Shown here: positions 15,966 through 25,303 of the stretch, piece by piece
Layout of the letters: the number at the start of each line of letters is the position of its first letter
Numbering within the stretch: position 1 is the stretch's first letter
From: G963665495 sp963677785
GTDB lineage: Bacteria; Desulfobacterota; Desulfovibrionia; Desulfovibrionales; Desulfovibrionaceae
Length of the DNA: 64,000 nt
Reading direction: 5' to 3'
Assembly (NCBI GenBank): GCA_963677785.2
Contig: CAXXDH010000003.1
Coordinates: 4,154,001 to 4,218,000 of the forward strand
Translations under genes and position numbers: made by a program
Notes under the pieces: model-generated
The model's database searches: none
The model's input: the letters and a program-made list of their open reading frames with translations, nothing else
Told to the model about the DNA's origin: nothing

Positions 15966-17916
15966 GCGCCTGTTCCTTCAGTTTCTCGTTCATACGTTCT
16001 TCCAGGGTCGGGCCTTTTTGAGGCTCCTTGTCCGGAGGCGGAATTTCAGAACGTTTTTTCAACTTGGGATCCAGAAAATAAAGAACCTGCCTGCCGTAGA
16101 CCGGCGGGGATCCTGCGGGGAAAATCAGCATGTCGCCGCCTTCCACGGCCTGTCCTTTGGAGTTCTTTTTGATGCCCGGCAAGCGCATGCATTCGTCAGG
16201 CGTGAGCAACGGCCGGGCTATCTCGCTGACGCTGACCGACGCGTTTGACATCCGTCCGGACCGCTTGCCCGACAAAGAGGTTTTCTGGTGCACGACCGTT
16301 GTTTTGCCGGTCATGGACGAAAGCAGATTTGCGGTTTCCACCTTGTTGGGCGCGTACGCGATCCGGATATGGCAGTTGGAGGTGATGGCCTCCTCTTTCG
16401 AATAGGCCTCCTGCAGTTGCGTCATGTCCTGGACGATGATGTAGGCCTTGAGCCCGTATCCGGCGATAAAAGCCAGGGCCTTTTGCATGATTTCCAGACG
16501 CCCCAGAGAGGTGAACTCATCCAGCATCAGCAACAGGCGGTGCTTGTAACTGGGACTCGAGGAATCCATCGACTCGGTCAAACGGCGCAAAGCGATGTTG
16601 AAGAACAGCCGCATCAAGGGTTTCATGCGGTCCAGGTCCGAGGGAGGAACCACAAAGTACAGATCCACGGGTTGATCCAGATGCATGAGATCACTGATGC
16701 GAAAATCGCTTTCCGCCGTGTTCCTGGAAACAATGGGATCTCGGTACAAGGACAGGTTGGCCATGGCGCTGGAAATAACGCCGGACAATTCGCGGTCGGC
16801 TTTGGCCTTGCATTCCGACGCCGAGGAATGAATCGCGGTTTTCATGAACTGCGCGACCTCGTCTTCCAACCCCAATTCCTTCAACAGCTGTTCATGATCC
16901 GTCTTCAAAATCTCGACAAACATGTTTTTCACCCCTGCGCTGTCCTGAGTAAAAAAGTTTGCCGGGTTGGAATCTTGGGCTTCCGATCTGTCACGGGTAA
17001 TGAAATTCACCACGTCGGTCAGCGTGGCCATTTTTTTGTTCGCCCTGGAAACGACCATGACGTGCAGCGTGACGCCCACGAGAAAAGCGTAACCGGCTTT
17101 ATCGAAGTAATCGCGGAGGCCTTTGCCGTCCGGATCCATGATCATGGTACAGATGTTCTGGACGTCGGCTATGGCGTGCAAGGATTGCATCCGGACTTCA
17201 GCGAGCGGATTGAAGCGGACCGATTGGCCGCTCGCGTCCGTGGGTTCGAAGCGCAGAACCTTGTGGCCGAGGCTCTTGCGATATCCGGCGGTCTTGTCCC
17301 AGTTCTCGCCTTTGATATCCAACACAAGCGTGCTGTGAAGCCATTCGAGCAGAGTCGGGATGACCAGGCCGACGCCCTTGCCTGAACGCGTGGGCGCGAA
17401 AACAAGAACGTGTTCCGGGCCGTTGTGCTTGAGATGAAGATGCTCATTCCACGACTTGCCACGGAAAAGACGCTGCATAAGTTCATATCCAGCGTATCTT
17501 TTAAGCCATCCTCCTACATAGACACCCTCATTTCCGAGAAAGCCAGCTCTTTCAATATCTTCACATTTCGCCCAATGGGCCGATCCGTGAACGTCGTCAT
17601 GGCCCTTGAGCTTGTGCGAAAAAGCTATGGAAACAAGCAGCAGCACGCCCAGAGGAAAGACGAAAAGCATTTGCGCTTTGTCCGTGATGTCCCCCGTTTC
17701 CAGCTGCGGCCATTTGCGAAGCCAGACAAGGCATTCCCAGGGCGCGTACCAGCCGGAAACGGCAAAGCCGAATTGCGTTGGATGGCCGTAGAATTGCGCA
17801 ATGTGCTGGGTACACCAGGAAAGGCAGAACAGTCCCCAAAGCGGGACGATCAGAAGCGCCAGCAAGCGCCAGGACCTTTTCCGGGCCGAACCAAGGCCGT
17901 AGGCGGTCGTTTCCAT
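15949..17916 (-). CDS. traG: TraG/VirD4-type coupling protein
   Basis: 655 residues from ATG 17916, which overlaps the previous stop as TGATG; a start three codons upstream is possible. Two N-terminal membrane helices (about 18-36 and 85-101) precede the motor domain with Walker A PTRSGKGV (178-185) and Walker B LLMLDEFTSLGR (about 460). This hexameric ATPase links the relaxase-DNA complex to the type IV channel. TraG, TraF and topoisomerase follow each other as in RP4. The relaxase itself is not in this window. Confidence 0.94.
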   Translation of the reverse strand: METTAYGLGSARKRSWRLLALLIVPLWGLFCLSWCTQHIAQFYGHPTQFGFAVSGWYAPWECLVWLRKWPQLETGDITDKAQMLFVFPLGVLLLVSIAFSHKLKGHDDVHGSAHWAKCEDIERAGFLGNEGVYVGGWLKRYAGYELMQRLFRGKSWNEHLHLKHNGPEHVLVFAPTRSGKGVGLVIPTLLEWLHSTLVLDIKGENWDKTAGYRKSLGHKVLRFEPTDASGQSVRFNPLAEVRMQSLHAIADVQNICTMIMDPDGKGLRDYFDKAGYAFLVGVTLHVMVVSRANKKMATLTDVVNFITRDRSEAQDSNPANFFTQDSAGVKNMFVEILKTDHEQLLKELGLEDEVAQFMKTAIHSSASECKAKADRELSGVISSAMANLSLYRDPIVSRNTAESDFRISDLMHLDQPVDLYFVVPPSDLDRMKPLMRLFFNIALRRLTESMDSSSPSYKHRLLLMLDEFTSLGRLEIMQKALAFIAGYGLKAYIIVQDMTQLQEAYSKEEAITSNCHIRIAYAPNKVETANLLSSMTGKTTVVHQKTSLSGKRSGRMSNASVSVSEIARPLLTPDECMRLPGIKKNSKGQAVEGGDMLIFPAGSPPVYGRQVLYFLDPKLKKRSEIPPPDKEPQKGPTLEERMNEKLKEQAHAKAS

Positions 17917-18644
17917 CAGTAACACCCCACACCGACGACTCTGGAATAGCAGTGATCAACGTTTTTCCCGGAGCATTCTTCAGTTACGCCGCTTTTCAAA
18001 CGGGAATGGCTTTCCGTTGTGCACCAAAATTCCGGATTGTCGGTACCATATAAGTTGCATTTTGCCGGATCGGTGATGTTCGGATTGCCCGGATACGCGG
18101 ACCAGCCCGAAGGACAGGAAGAACCGGCAATGTTGCATAATATGGCACCATTATAGCCTTCTGGATAGCCATTGGCATTGAAGCAATCCGTCAGCGTATG
18201 GCCTCCGCCGTACAGATACTCGGATTGCACATGGAGCTGATCGACGTAATACTTCGATGCGAGATAGTTGTTCCCTGCGGGGACGGCGTTCGTCACCTGA
18301 ACCGAATTCACATTCGATATCTGGTTTCCCTGTCCGTCTACACCGTTATACACTTTGATGGTCGAGTCCCCGTTCGAGGTCAGCTGATTGGCCTGGACTT
18401 TGGGACCTTTGACAACACCGGTCGCCGTGACCGTGTCCGACCAGACATAGGTGCTCGTGGTGTTTTTCGCGTCTTCTATGTCGCCTTGCTCGAGGTCGAT
18501 GTCGCCTCCGTGCGTATGCACGTCGCCTTGCTCCGTTTTTTCCATTCCATCAGCGTCTTCCGAATCGCCCGCATTAGCGAATGGAGTGAAAGCGGCCAGG
18601 GCCAGCAAAAGGATCAGAGTCGAAAGTGAAAATTTGCGGAACAT
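17916..18644 (-). CDS. Secreted cysteine-rich protein, PilV-tip-like
   Basis: 242 residues with a signal peptide (1-25, cleavage near FANAG). The middle region has short beta-rich segments (GNQISNVNSVQVTNA, SKYYVDQ) like pilus-tip or tail-fibre proteins. The C-terminal 90 residues hold nine cysteines, suggesting a disulfide-stabilised tip domain. It directly follows pilV (21-base gap) and couples to traG. It could be an extra adhesin displayed with PilV, or a PilV C-terminal module that became a separate gene. No recombinase gene or shufflon repeats are seen here. Confidence 0.6.
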   Translation of the reverse strand: MFRKFSLSTLILLLALAAFTPFANAGDSEDADGMEKTEQGDVHTHGGDIDLEQGDIEDAKNTTSTYVWSDTVTATGVVKGPKVQANQLTSNGDSTIKVYNGVDGQGNQISNVNSVQVTNAVPAGNNYLASKYYVDQLHVQSEYLYGGGHTLTDCFNANGYPEGYNGAILCNIAGSSCPSGWSAYPGNPNITDPAKCNLYGTDNPEFWCTTESHSRLKSGVTEECSGKNVDHCYSRVVGVGCY

Positions 18645-18665
18645 ATAAAACTCCTTTGGCTATGG

Positions 18666-19820
18666 TCAGGGACTGCATTTTGTAACGACAACCATCTTGC
18701 CGTACTGGGTGGAGGGCGTGACCCACCCCTGGTCCGTCATGATCTGCATGTTGACGCGCCAGTAGGCCGAAGAAATGGAATCGGCCCAGACCTGAACGCC
18801 TTTGAGATAGCGGCCGGTGGTATTGGCCGCGAAAGAAGCGGGATAAAGAAAAATCTGTTTGTCCGTTAAATCGTCCGGACAATCGGGCTTGGCCACGGAA
18901 TCACCCGTGGTGACGAGAGAAATGTCTTTTATGTACGCCGAGGTGTAAGAGGTCTGGATTGTTCTTTTCGCTCCATCCTCGCAAATGTATATTTTATCAT
19001 TGGCGTCATCCCAGAAAACACGTCCTTCCTCATCGTCGGAATTGTCACAGGAAAAATCGTCGTAATCCGTATCTTCGAAATTGAGACTCCTGACGCCTTC
19101 GTTGTCGCCCCCTCCGACATTGCCCACGGAAGAGCCGTCACCCATCTCGATATCGTTGCCGTACATGTCGAGGGTGGTCCACATCTGGTTCAGCTCCGGA
19201 TGCAGCGGCACGGACGAACGATAGAGATAGTCGCTGGTGGCCGCGTTGTGGCTGAACGGAATATACGCGGCCAGATGTCCAGCCCCCGGATTGGTAATGT
19301 CCGTACCCGAAATATCAAGCTCCCAGCCCCCGAACGCGCCTTTGATCACGCTGGAGGATTGACCGGAAATAAGCCCGGTAGGAACGTAACCGGCGACCGA
19401 ACCGGCCAGCGCGGCCGTGGCCGGAATGACGAGATTTTCAAACTCGTCGTCAGTGGGCATGCCGCCGGAGGTGAGCACCAGGCCTTCCAGATTCTTGCCC
19501 GTGGGTTCGAGCACATAGAGGATGTACGTCTGTTTCCAGGGGTTTTTCCCGAATGATTCCGGCAGGTATCCCCCGGAAATGATGTCGGAAAGATTTACCA
19601 CTGCGGCGGAAGTGTCAGTCGCTGTATTCTGCAGCGCGTTGTAATTGTCGGCGATGTACAAAGTCGCCGCGTCTGCGACCTGAACGAGCTGTTTCGCCGC
19701 CGCCTGCTTGCTGAGCTGTGTGGCCCCCATGCTCATGTATTGGGCGAAAAACATGGACAGAAAGCCCATCACCAGCAGGACGGCAATCATCTCGATGATT
19801 GTGAAGCCGTTTCGTTTCAT
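18666..19820 (-). CDS. pilV: PilV-like minor pilin / pilus tip adhesin
   Basis: 384 residues. The N-terminus MKRNGFTIIEMIAVLLVMGF is a class III prepilin leader with cleavage after G5 and the E at mature position 5. The rest matches the long PilV architecture of the R64 thin pilus, with a variable C-terminal receptor-binding part. In R64 PilV selects recipient cells in liquid mating by binding lipopolysaccharide. Its start overlaps the PilM-like gene by 4 bases. The protein is shorter than many PilV proteins and carries no shufflon segment here. Confidence 0.85.
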   Translation of the reverse strand: MKRNGFTIIEMIAVLLVMGFLSMFFAQYMSMGATQLSKQAAAKQLVQVADAATLYIADNYNALQNTATDTSAAVVNLSDIISGGYLPESFGKNPWKQTYILYVLEPTGKNLEGLVLTSGGMPTDDEFENLVIPATAALAGSVAGYVPTGLISGQSSSVIKGAFGGWELDISGTDITNPGAGHLAAYIPFSHNAATSDYLYRSSVPLHPELNQMWTTLDMYGNDIEMGDGSSVGNVGGGDNEGVRSLNFEDTDYDDFSCDNSDDEEGRVFWDDANDKIYICEDGAKRTIQTSYTSAYIKDISLVTTGDSVAKPDCPDDLTDKQIFLYPASFAANTTGRYLKGVQVWADSISSAYWRVNMQIMTDQGWVTPSTQYGKMVVVTKCSP

Positions 19821-20248
19821 CTTCTCACCATTGAAATTATCACGGAATCCTCACACCAGGAGGGCAGGGATTCCACGGTTCCATAAAGGGGAGATACGAG
19901 ATTTCCGGAGTTGCTCAGTCCGAACAACCGCGTACCATCCAGACGTTCGGCGATTTCCAGCAGCACGCCGGGATCATAGGGACCGTAAACATAGATAGCC
20001 GTTGCATCTATGTAATTACGCCACGTTTCTAGTTCCGCGTATCCGGAGGGAAGGGACAGGTCCGACATGTCCGCTTCCCCCACAAACGCGGTATGATCTT
20101 CGACGTAGGCAATGACGGTCTTGCGATACGTAATATAGTTGGCCGCGATGGTATCTTCCCGTGGCGTTACGCTCAGATCACCCGAAAACGGGTTGAAGAT
20201 GCAGAGCAGCACGGCGGCAATGAAGATAAGGACCGAGTTCGCGATCAT
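19817..20248 (-). CDS. pilM: PilM-like thin-pilus protein
   Basis: 143 residues, the size of R64 PilM, with an N-terminal membrane anchor (4-18) and a small periplasmic domain. The R64 family member is required for thin pilus formation but its mechanism is not well known. In R64 pilM lies between pilL and pilN; here it lies between pilS and pilV. It starts immediately after the pilS stop codon. The assignment rests on size, anchor, content and operon context, so alternatives such as another minor pilin cannot be excluded. Confidence 0.6.
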   Translation of the reverse strand: MIANSVLIFIAAVLLCIFNPFSGDLSVTPREDTIAANYITYRKTVIAYVEDHTAFVGEADMSDLSLPSGYAELETWRNYIDATAIYVYGPYDPGVLLEIAERLDGTRLFGLSNSGNLVSPLYGTVESLPSWCEDSVIISMVRR

Positions 20249-20761
20249 TTATTTCGCCGTGTACACGATGGTGTTGGTGTCTTCGGTGCAGGCGCTGGCC
20301 ACCGTGGCTGTAACGGTTTCGGAGGCGAGTTGCGAAACGTCCGTGCCGTTGACTGTCACAGATTCCCAACCACCGCGATCCAGCAAGGCCATTTTGCTGC
20401 AGGCATCCCCCGGAACCCCGTCGACGGTGATATCGAAATAACGGGCGTCGCTATTGGGTTCGATAGTCACATCTCCACCAAACGCGTTGTGCACGTCCGA
20501 ACCTTTGAGCATGGAAGACGGAATGAGAGACAGATTAACGGCGTTTTCCGTGCTCAAGGCGCTGTAGTCAGGTTCCGCCTGATACGCTTCGGCAATCTGA
20601 ATACGCAGAGTCAGAATGTTCTTTTGCGAGGCTTGCACGTCGGTGCTGGTCAACATGTCTCCGAAATACAAGATGACCATTCCGATCACGATTCCGGAGA
20701 TGCACATGTAGATGATCATTTCAATCATCGTCATGCCGCGTTGCGTATTGCGTCTTTTCAT
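20249..20761 (-). CDS. pilS: PilS-like major prepilin of the type IVB pilus
   Basis: 170 residues. The leader MKRRNTQRG is followed by MTMIEMIIYMCISGIVIG, with the conserved glutamate at mature position 5 and a hydrophobic alpha-1 helix. Methionine rather than phenylalanine as first mature residue is typical of type IVB pilins. Two cysteines (near 127 and 157) probably form the C-terminal disulfide loop. No prepilin peptidase (PilU) is seen in the window, so processing must rely on an enzyme encoded elsewhere. Confidence 0.85.
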   Translation of the reverse strand: MKRRNTQRGMTMIEMIIYMCISGIVIGMVILYFGDMLTSTDVQASQKNILTLRIQIAEAYQAEPDYSALSTENAVNLSLIPSSMLKGSDVHNAFGGDVTIEPNSDARYFDITVDGVPGDACSKMALLDRGGWESVTVNGTDVSQLASETVTATVASACTEDTNTIVYTAK

Positions 20762-20777
20762 TTGTTTCTCCTGTCAG

Positions 20778-21893
20778 TTACATAATTTGTGCAGCGTTAA
20801 CGAATTCCTGAATTTTCGCGCCTATTCCCATTATGCCCATTGTCATGAAGGCGATGAAACTGCCGACAAAGATCAGCAGCACATTGTTCAGCACCTTGGA
20901 AGTCGTTGAAACCTGTTTAATGCTTTCTTCAGTCCAGTTAGTTGCTATTTCAATCAACTTTTTGTCGAATTTATCCAGTGTTGCGAATACGATTAAATCT
21001 TCAATCAGTTCCTGGTCGGGAAAATGCAGTTTTGTGAGTTCAAAGGCCTCGCCTAATTGCTTTCCGTCGCGCAGATAGAAATGCGTCGATTCAAGTCGCT
21101 CAAAGAGCCAGGGAAAACGTTCGGAAAGAATTTTTAATTTTTCCACAGCCTGAGGAACAGCGAGCCCGGAAGACATCAAGCTGGCAATTGCCTGTAATGT
21201 TCGGGCTCCAATCAGGATGCGGTACAGGGAAAAAGGCGGATATTTATCGAGAAAGGCGCGGACCGGGCCGGTAAAGCGCGGCAGAGCCCAGAAAAAAAGC
21301 AGGACGGCAAAAACGATGCCTCCAATGAAAACCCAGAACCAGGACGAAGAAACAAACAGGGAGAGCCAGGCCAGCCCTTTCAGCAGACCGGTCCAATGCT
21401 CCATGGGCAATGCGTAGGCGATTTTTGGGATGACGACGTTGCCGTAGATGTACATGACCACCAGCAGCAGAGCCAGATAGAACCCCGGCGCGGCCGTGGC
21501 GGAAACGATGCAGGATTTAATTTTCTGATTGTCTTCAATGGATTTGGCGCAATCCCGCAAGCCTTGAATAAAATTCGAATCATAGGATTGCAAAACTACG
21601 CCTTCATTGATCGGCACGTACGGTTCGAATGTTCGGCCAGCCGCCTTGCCTTCGCGCAGGCGCATTTCAATTTGCCCCAGCACTATCGCCTCAAAATCCG
21701 TTGCGCCCCGTTTAAGCGCCCGTTTTTTGAGATTGACTACCGCCCGTTGCTGGGTAACGCCATGCTCCATGAGTCCGGCCAGCTTCTCATACAATTTTTT
21801 TCTGGTCTTTCCGGATCCGGAAAAAAACTTGATCGCGAGAGCGATTACGAATCGGGAATTCGGAGAAAACAGCTGTCTTAACTTATTGAACAT
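20778..21893 (-). CDS. pilR: PilR-like inner-membrane platform protein
   Basis: 371 residues of the type II secretion F / PilC family. Two repeated cytoplasmic helical domains and three or four membrane segments (about 134-151, 168-205 and 345-365) are visible. It forms the inner-membrane platform on which the PilQ ATPase drives pilin assembly. It overlaps the end of pilQ by 11 bases. Confidence 0.85.
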   Translation of the reverse strand: MFNKLRQLFSPNSRFVIALAIKFFSGSGKTRKKLYEKLAGLMEHGVTQQRAVVNLKKRALKRGATDFEAIVLGQIEMRLREGKAAGRTFEPYVPINEGVVLQSYDSNFIQGLRDCAKSIEDNQKIKSCIVSATAAPGFYLALLLVVMYIYGNVVIPKIAYALPMEHWTGLLKGLAWLSLFVSSSWFWVFIGGIVFAVLLFFWALPRFTGPVRAFLDKYPPFSLYRILIGARTLQAIASLMSSGLAVPQAVEKLKILSERFPWLFERLESTHFYLRDGKQLGEAFELTKLHFPDQELIEDLIVFATLDKFDKKLIEIATNWTEESIKQVSTTSKVLNNVLLIFVGSFIAFMTMGIMGIGAKIQEFVNAAQIM

Positions 21894-23451
21894 GATTTCC
21901 TTCCAGAATCAGCGGCCCAATGCGTGTTTCCACGTCACGCGGGTCCATTATGCCGGTTTTGATTTTTTCAAGGGCGTGCAGCTGGATATCGAGGGGATTA
22001 CGCGAACGCCATTCCTGTTCGAATCCGGCTGTTCCGCCTCTGCGAAAAGCTTCAAGGAGATCTTTGTCCATGACGCAGGTCTCGGCCACAACCTGTCTGC
22101 CGGAGTAGCCGCTGCCCTCGCAGACGGGGCAACGCGGATCCGGACACGGCCCACGAAAAGAGATTTCGGGATTGTCCCGCAGGCTGAGACCAGCCTGTTC
22201 AAGACGACTGACCAGATCCGGAGACAACGCGTTCTTGACTTCCGAAACGGGAACCTTGCAATTCGGACAAAGGGTCTTGATGAGCGCCTGATAGACAAGA
22301 CATGACATGATCGACGGATCGCAAAGATAGGTGTCCGGGTCGATTTTTTGGTTTGCTGAACTCAGCAGATCGCGCAGTCGAGAAAGCGTGGCATAAACTC
22401 TATTGGCGTGAATCGTTGTCAGCACCTGGTGCCCGGTCATGGCCGCGCGGATCGCACCCATGCCGGATTCGCCGTCACGGACTTCTCCGATCATGATCAC
22501 GTCGGGGTCGGAACGCATGGCGTGCCTGATTGCATCGGCATAGTCTCCGGCAGCGCGGATCTGGACCGCTCCGAAAATGAGATATTCAGGCGGATCTTCC
22601 ACCGTGAAATAATTAGACTCGGGATGCTCCGCATGCTTTGATTCCATAATGGCCTTGAGCGTGGTGCTTTTGCCGGATCCGGTCGCGCCCGAGATGATGC
22701 TGATGCCCGTGGGCAGAGCTGAAGCCTTAAGGAGATCCGCAATATGTCTGGGATGATAGCCGAGCACCGTCAACCGATCGGACATGGAGCCGGATACTTC
22801 CTGTGTCTGCGTATGCAACAGGCGTAGCACCATATGGTAACCGCCCGCGATAGGGCCGGATTCAATACGGATCGAAGCGATTTCTTTCGGCAGGATTTTT
22901 CTGTTGGATATACGGGCATGCATCCGGTACAAGCCGGAAAACGTCGTTTCACTCTGCTGTTCGGCCAGAGACGCGAACAGTGCGTTGCACAACATATCTG
23001 TTTCTTCGCTGTTGCGTTTTCCTACACGGGTCATATCGCCTTGTTCGCGGAACAGTATTTCCGCGTGTGAATCCGTATAGACCCGGATATGAATGTCGCT
23101 GGCGTTGTGCCGTACGGCCTGCCGCAAAAGATCCACGGCATGCTGTTCAGTATCCACGTCGTCAAACGCGGCGTTGTCCCACGAGCGGCTGTCCAGGCGG
23201 GCTTTGGAGAATTCCTCGGGATCGAGAAAACACACGGGAACATCGCCAACGACGCGTCTTAGGCGGGACTGGTAACTTTTTAAATGGAAAGAATCGCTTG
23301 TTTGACCTTTTCCTTTGAGCGATTCGATGACGCAAAGCGACGGCCGTCCGGAATCGAATTTAACGAACACCTTATCTGTAAGCGCTTGCGGAAGCTGCGG
23401 AATATTGGAAACAGACTCTGCTGGAGGGATGGCAGTCATGGCGGACCTCAT
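21883..23451 (-). CDS. pilQ: PilQ-like pilus assembly ATPase
   Basis: 522 residues of the GspE/PilB secretion ATPase family. Walker A GATGSGKS at 255-262; a Walker B/aspartate box region (DVIMIGEVRDGESG, near 325); and a C-terminal zinc-binding section with CPNC and CPDPRCPVCEGSGY. It supplies energy for thin pilus extension. The name follows the R64 operon, where PilQ is the ATPase and not a secretin. It overlaps pilP by 4 bases and pilR by 11. Confidence 0.92.
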   Translation of the reverse strand: MRSAMTAIPPAESVSNIPQLPQALTDKVFVKFDSGRPSLCVIESLKGKGQTSDSFHLKSYQSRLRRVVGDVPVCFLDPEEFSKARLDSRSWDNAAFDDVDTEQHAVDLLRQAVRHNASDIHIRVYTDSHAEILFREQGDMTRVGKRNSEETDMLCNALFASLAEQQSETTFSGLYRMHARISNRKILPKEIASIRIESGPIAGGYHMVLRLLHTQTQEVSGSMSDRLTVLGYHPRHIADLLKASALPTGISIISGATGSGKSTTLKAIMESKHAEHPESNYFTVEDPPEYLIFGAVQIRAAGDYADAIRHAMRSDPDVIMIGEVRDGESGMGAIRAAMTGHQVLTTIHANRVYATLSRLRDLLSSANQKIDPDTYLCDPSIMSCLVYQALIKTLCPNCKVPVSEVKNALSPDLVSRLEQAGLSLRDNPEISFRGPCPDPRCPVCEGSGYSGRQVVAETCVMDKDLLEAFRRGGTAGFEQEWRSRNPLDIQLHALEKIKTGIMDPRDVETRIGPLILEGNHVQ

Positions 23452-23996
23452 TTCTTCAGCTGGCCGGAAGTGGAATCCGGACCGGCTTTAATGACCGGAA
23501 CGATGGGCACGGAATCGTTTTTCAGAGAACCGGATGCGACACTGCCGATAAAAGGCAGATACTGGGGCTCCGACGCCTCCTTTTCGAGATCCCTGACCTG
23601 GACGCCTTTGCCCGTGATGGAACTGACCGTGTAGGGTGTGCCAGGGACCTTGTCCCCGAGCAGCACGCCGAGGGTATGGCCATTGGGCAAACGAATGGTC
23701 GCTTTTGTGGGCCGTCCGCTGATGCCGATGATCGAAACGACGGCGGGTTCGCTGAAACCAAGCCCCAGACCGGGAAGGGAAACCGGACCGGGATCGGTCG
23801 TGCTTCCGGATCCTTCTTCCAGCTTCAACTCTTTCTGCAGTTTCATGTTGGAAACCTGCGCTTCCAGCAGCGTGTTCTGCGACTTGATCGCGTCCAGCTG
23901 GTCTACAGTGCCGACAGGCTGAGATTGGGCTTGCGCGCCCGATGCGAACAGGCAAAAACACAGCAAAAAGAATGCATATCTACTGCAACGCGGCAT
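23448..23996 (-). CDS. pilP: PilP-like pilus biogenesis protein
   Basis: 182 residues from ATG 23996, chosen because GGAGGGG lies just upstream; a longer frame starts at 24023. A signal peptide (about 1-24, cleavage after AQA) leads to a short coiled coil and a small C-terminal beta domain (GLGFSEPAVVSIIGISG...). In the family PilP links the inner-membrane parts to the secretin. It overlaps pilO by 17 bases. Confidence 0.78.
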   Translation of the reverse strand: MPRCSRYAFFLLCFCLFASGAQAQSQPVGTVDQLDAIKSQNTLLEAQVSNMKLQKELKLEEGSGSTTDPGPVSLPGLGLGFSEPAVVSIIGISGRPTKATIRLPNGHTLGVLLGDKVPGTPYTVSSITGKGVQVRDLEKEASEPQYLPFIGSVASGSLKNDSVPIVPVIKAGPDSTSGQLKK

Positions 23997-25299
23997 AGTA
24001 TTCCCCTCCGATTGACCATTCATGATTTTTGGCGTCGTAATCGACGCTGGAAATAACGATTCCAGGAAGGATCTCGGCGTTCAATCCGAATCCCGAACGC
24101 ATGAAACAGGCGGGCAGGCCGATCTTGCTGATCTGAAACACGCCTTCCCGGTAGGGAGCGCGGACGGTGACCGGCCCTTTGGGGCCTTTTATGGCTTTCG
24201 TCGCCTGTTTTTTAAGTTGTACTTTAACTTTGGCGTTATACTTTTTGGCGATCTCATAGATCGTGCCGATGGTCTTCGAGACGCCTTCGAGATCAGTCTC
24301 GGGAGTCCGTACGGGCAATTTGAACGGATAGTCGCGGAACGAAAACTGGAGTTTGGCCTTGTCGGGTTGCTGACGCGCTCCGGTCGGCAACGACAGATAG
24401 GAACCATAGGAAGTTATTCTGTAGCTCACTTCCATTCCCGAATCTTTGCAACGCAGCTGGTGGATCTCCCAGCCGGAATTGGACAAGGTCAATTTGGAGG
24501 CGGCGTCGTAGCATTGGGACAATACGGCGTTGGACGCGGGTTCGTTGTTCCAGACGCGGGGAAACAGCTTGTACGGATCAGGCGGCGTCCAGTTGTCCAG
24601 ATTGGATCTGACCGGACCCTTTTTGTGTTTATTGGCCCGCTCACGCAGCTCCTGCAAATAGGCCTGGTTCTTCAGATCCCTGTACAGCTTGAATCCGAAG
24701 TACCCGGCGATGAGCAGAACAACCAATACCAACACCGTGTAGAGAAGATAGGGCGGACGCTCGATGCGCTGAATCTTCGGAATGTTTTTGGGTACTGTTT
24801 CCGCAAACAATTTTTCCAGAAATGCGTACGCTTCCGTTTCGGAGTCCGCTTCGAAACGTTGGGTCCATTCAATCCCCGAATTTTCCTTTTCGTTCTGAAT
24901 AAAAACGCGCCCGCATTCCTCTTCCGTTCCGACAAAGTCTCCTTCCGGCAGGATAACGCCGTCCGATACACACAGGCACCAGCTCTGATTCGGTTTGCCT
25001 GGAAGCGGCATGCGAAGATTGGCGGAAATGTTTCCGCCTTTTGAAACCGCTTCCAGGGCGTTTTTCACGGCCCCGGCCAGGGAAGATACTTTCGGGAGGT
25101 GCTTTTTCCCCCGCACGGACTCAATGGCAGCCACACCGACCTGAGGCGGATTCGTGAGCACGGCCATGGCGTTCAGTTCGGAATCCTCTTTCGCCAGATC
25201 CCTGGCCAGGGCGCGTTGCTTTCCGCTCTTGTCCACGGGGTGCCACCAAAGCCCGGCCGCGTAACGCCGTCCCGCTATTTCAATATGCGTGGCTTTCAT
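23980..25299 (-). CDS. pilO: PilO-like pilin accessory protein
   Basis: 439 residues. A cytoplasmic N-terminal half (about 1-170) precedes one transmembrane helix (about 178-196, YLLYTVLVLVVLLIAGYFG) and a periplasmic C-terminal half. This bitopic arrangement and the size match PilO of IncI plasmids. It is thought to align cytoplasmic and periplasmic parts of the pilus machine. It starts 4 bases after pilN. Confidence 0.82.
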   Translation of the reverse strand: MKATHIEIAGRRYAAGLWWHPVDKSGKQRALARDLAKEDSELNAMAVLTNPPQVGVAAIESVRGKKHLPKVSSLAGAVKNALEAVSKGGNISANLRMPLPGKPNQSWCLCVSDGVILPEGDFVGTEEECGRVFIQNEKENSGIEWTQRFEADSETEAYAFLEKLFAETVPKNIPKIQRIERPPYLLYTVLVLVVLLIAGYFGFKLYRDLKNQAYLQELRERANKHKKGPVRSNLDNWTPPDPYKLFPRVWNNEPASNAVLSQCYDAASKLTLSNSGWEIHQLRCKDSGMEVSYRITSYGSYLSLPTGARQQPDKAKLQFSFRDYPFKLPVRTPETDLEGVSKTIGTIYEIAKKYNAKVKVQLKKQATKAIKGPKGPVTVRAPYREGVFQISKIGLPACFMRSGFGLNAEILPGIVISSVDYDAKNHEWSIGGEYYAALQ

Positions 25300-25303
25300 G
25301 GCG

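Noticed and set aside
13270..17922. Several long plus-strand frames (for example 13270-14232, 14470-15477, 16288-17385)
   Set aside because: They lie opposite the topoisomerase, traF and traG genes, whose motifs are complete; the plus frames are shadows of G/C-rich codon use.
18666..20248. Shufflon near pilV
   Set aside because: No set of short inverted repeats and no Rci-like recombinase gene was found next to pilV.
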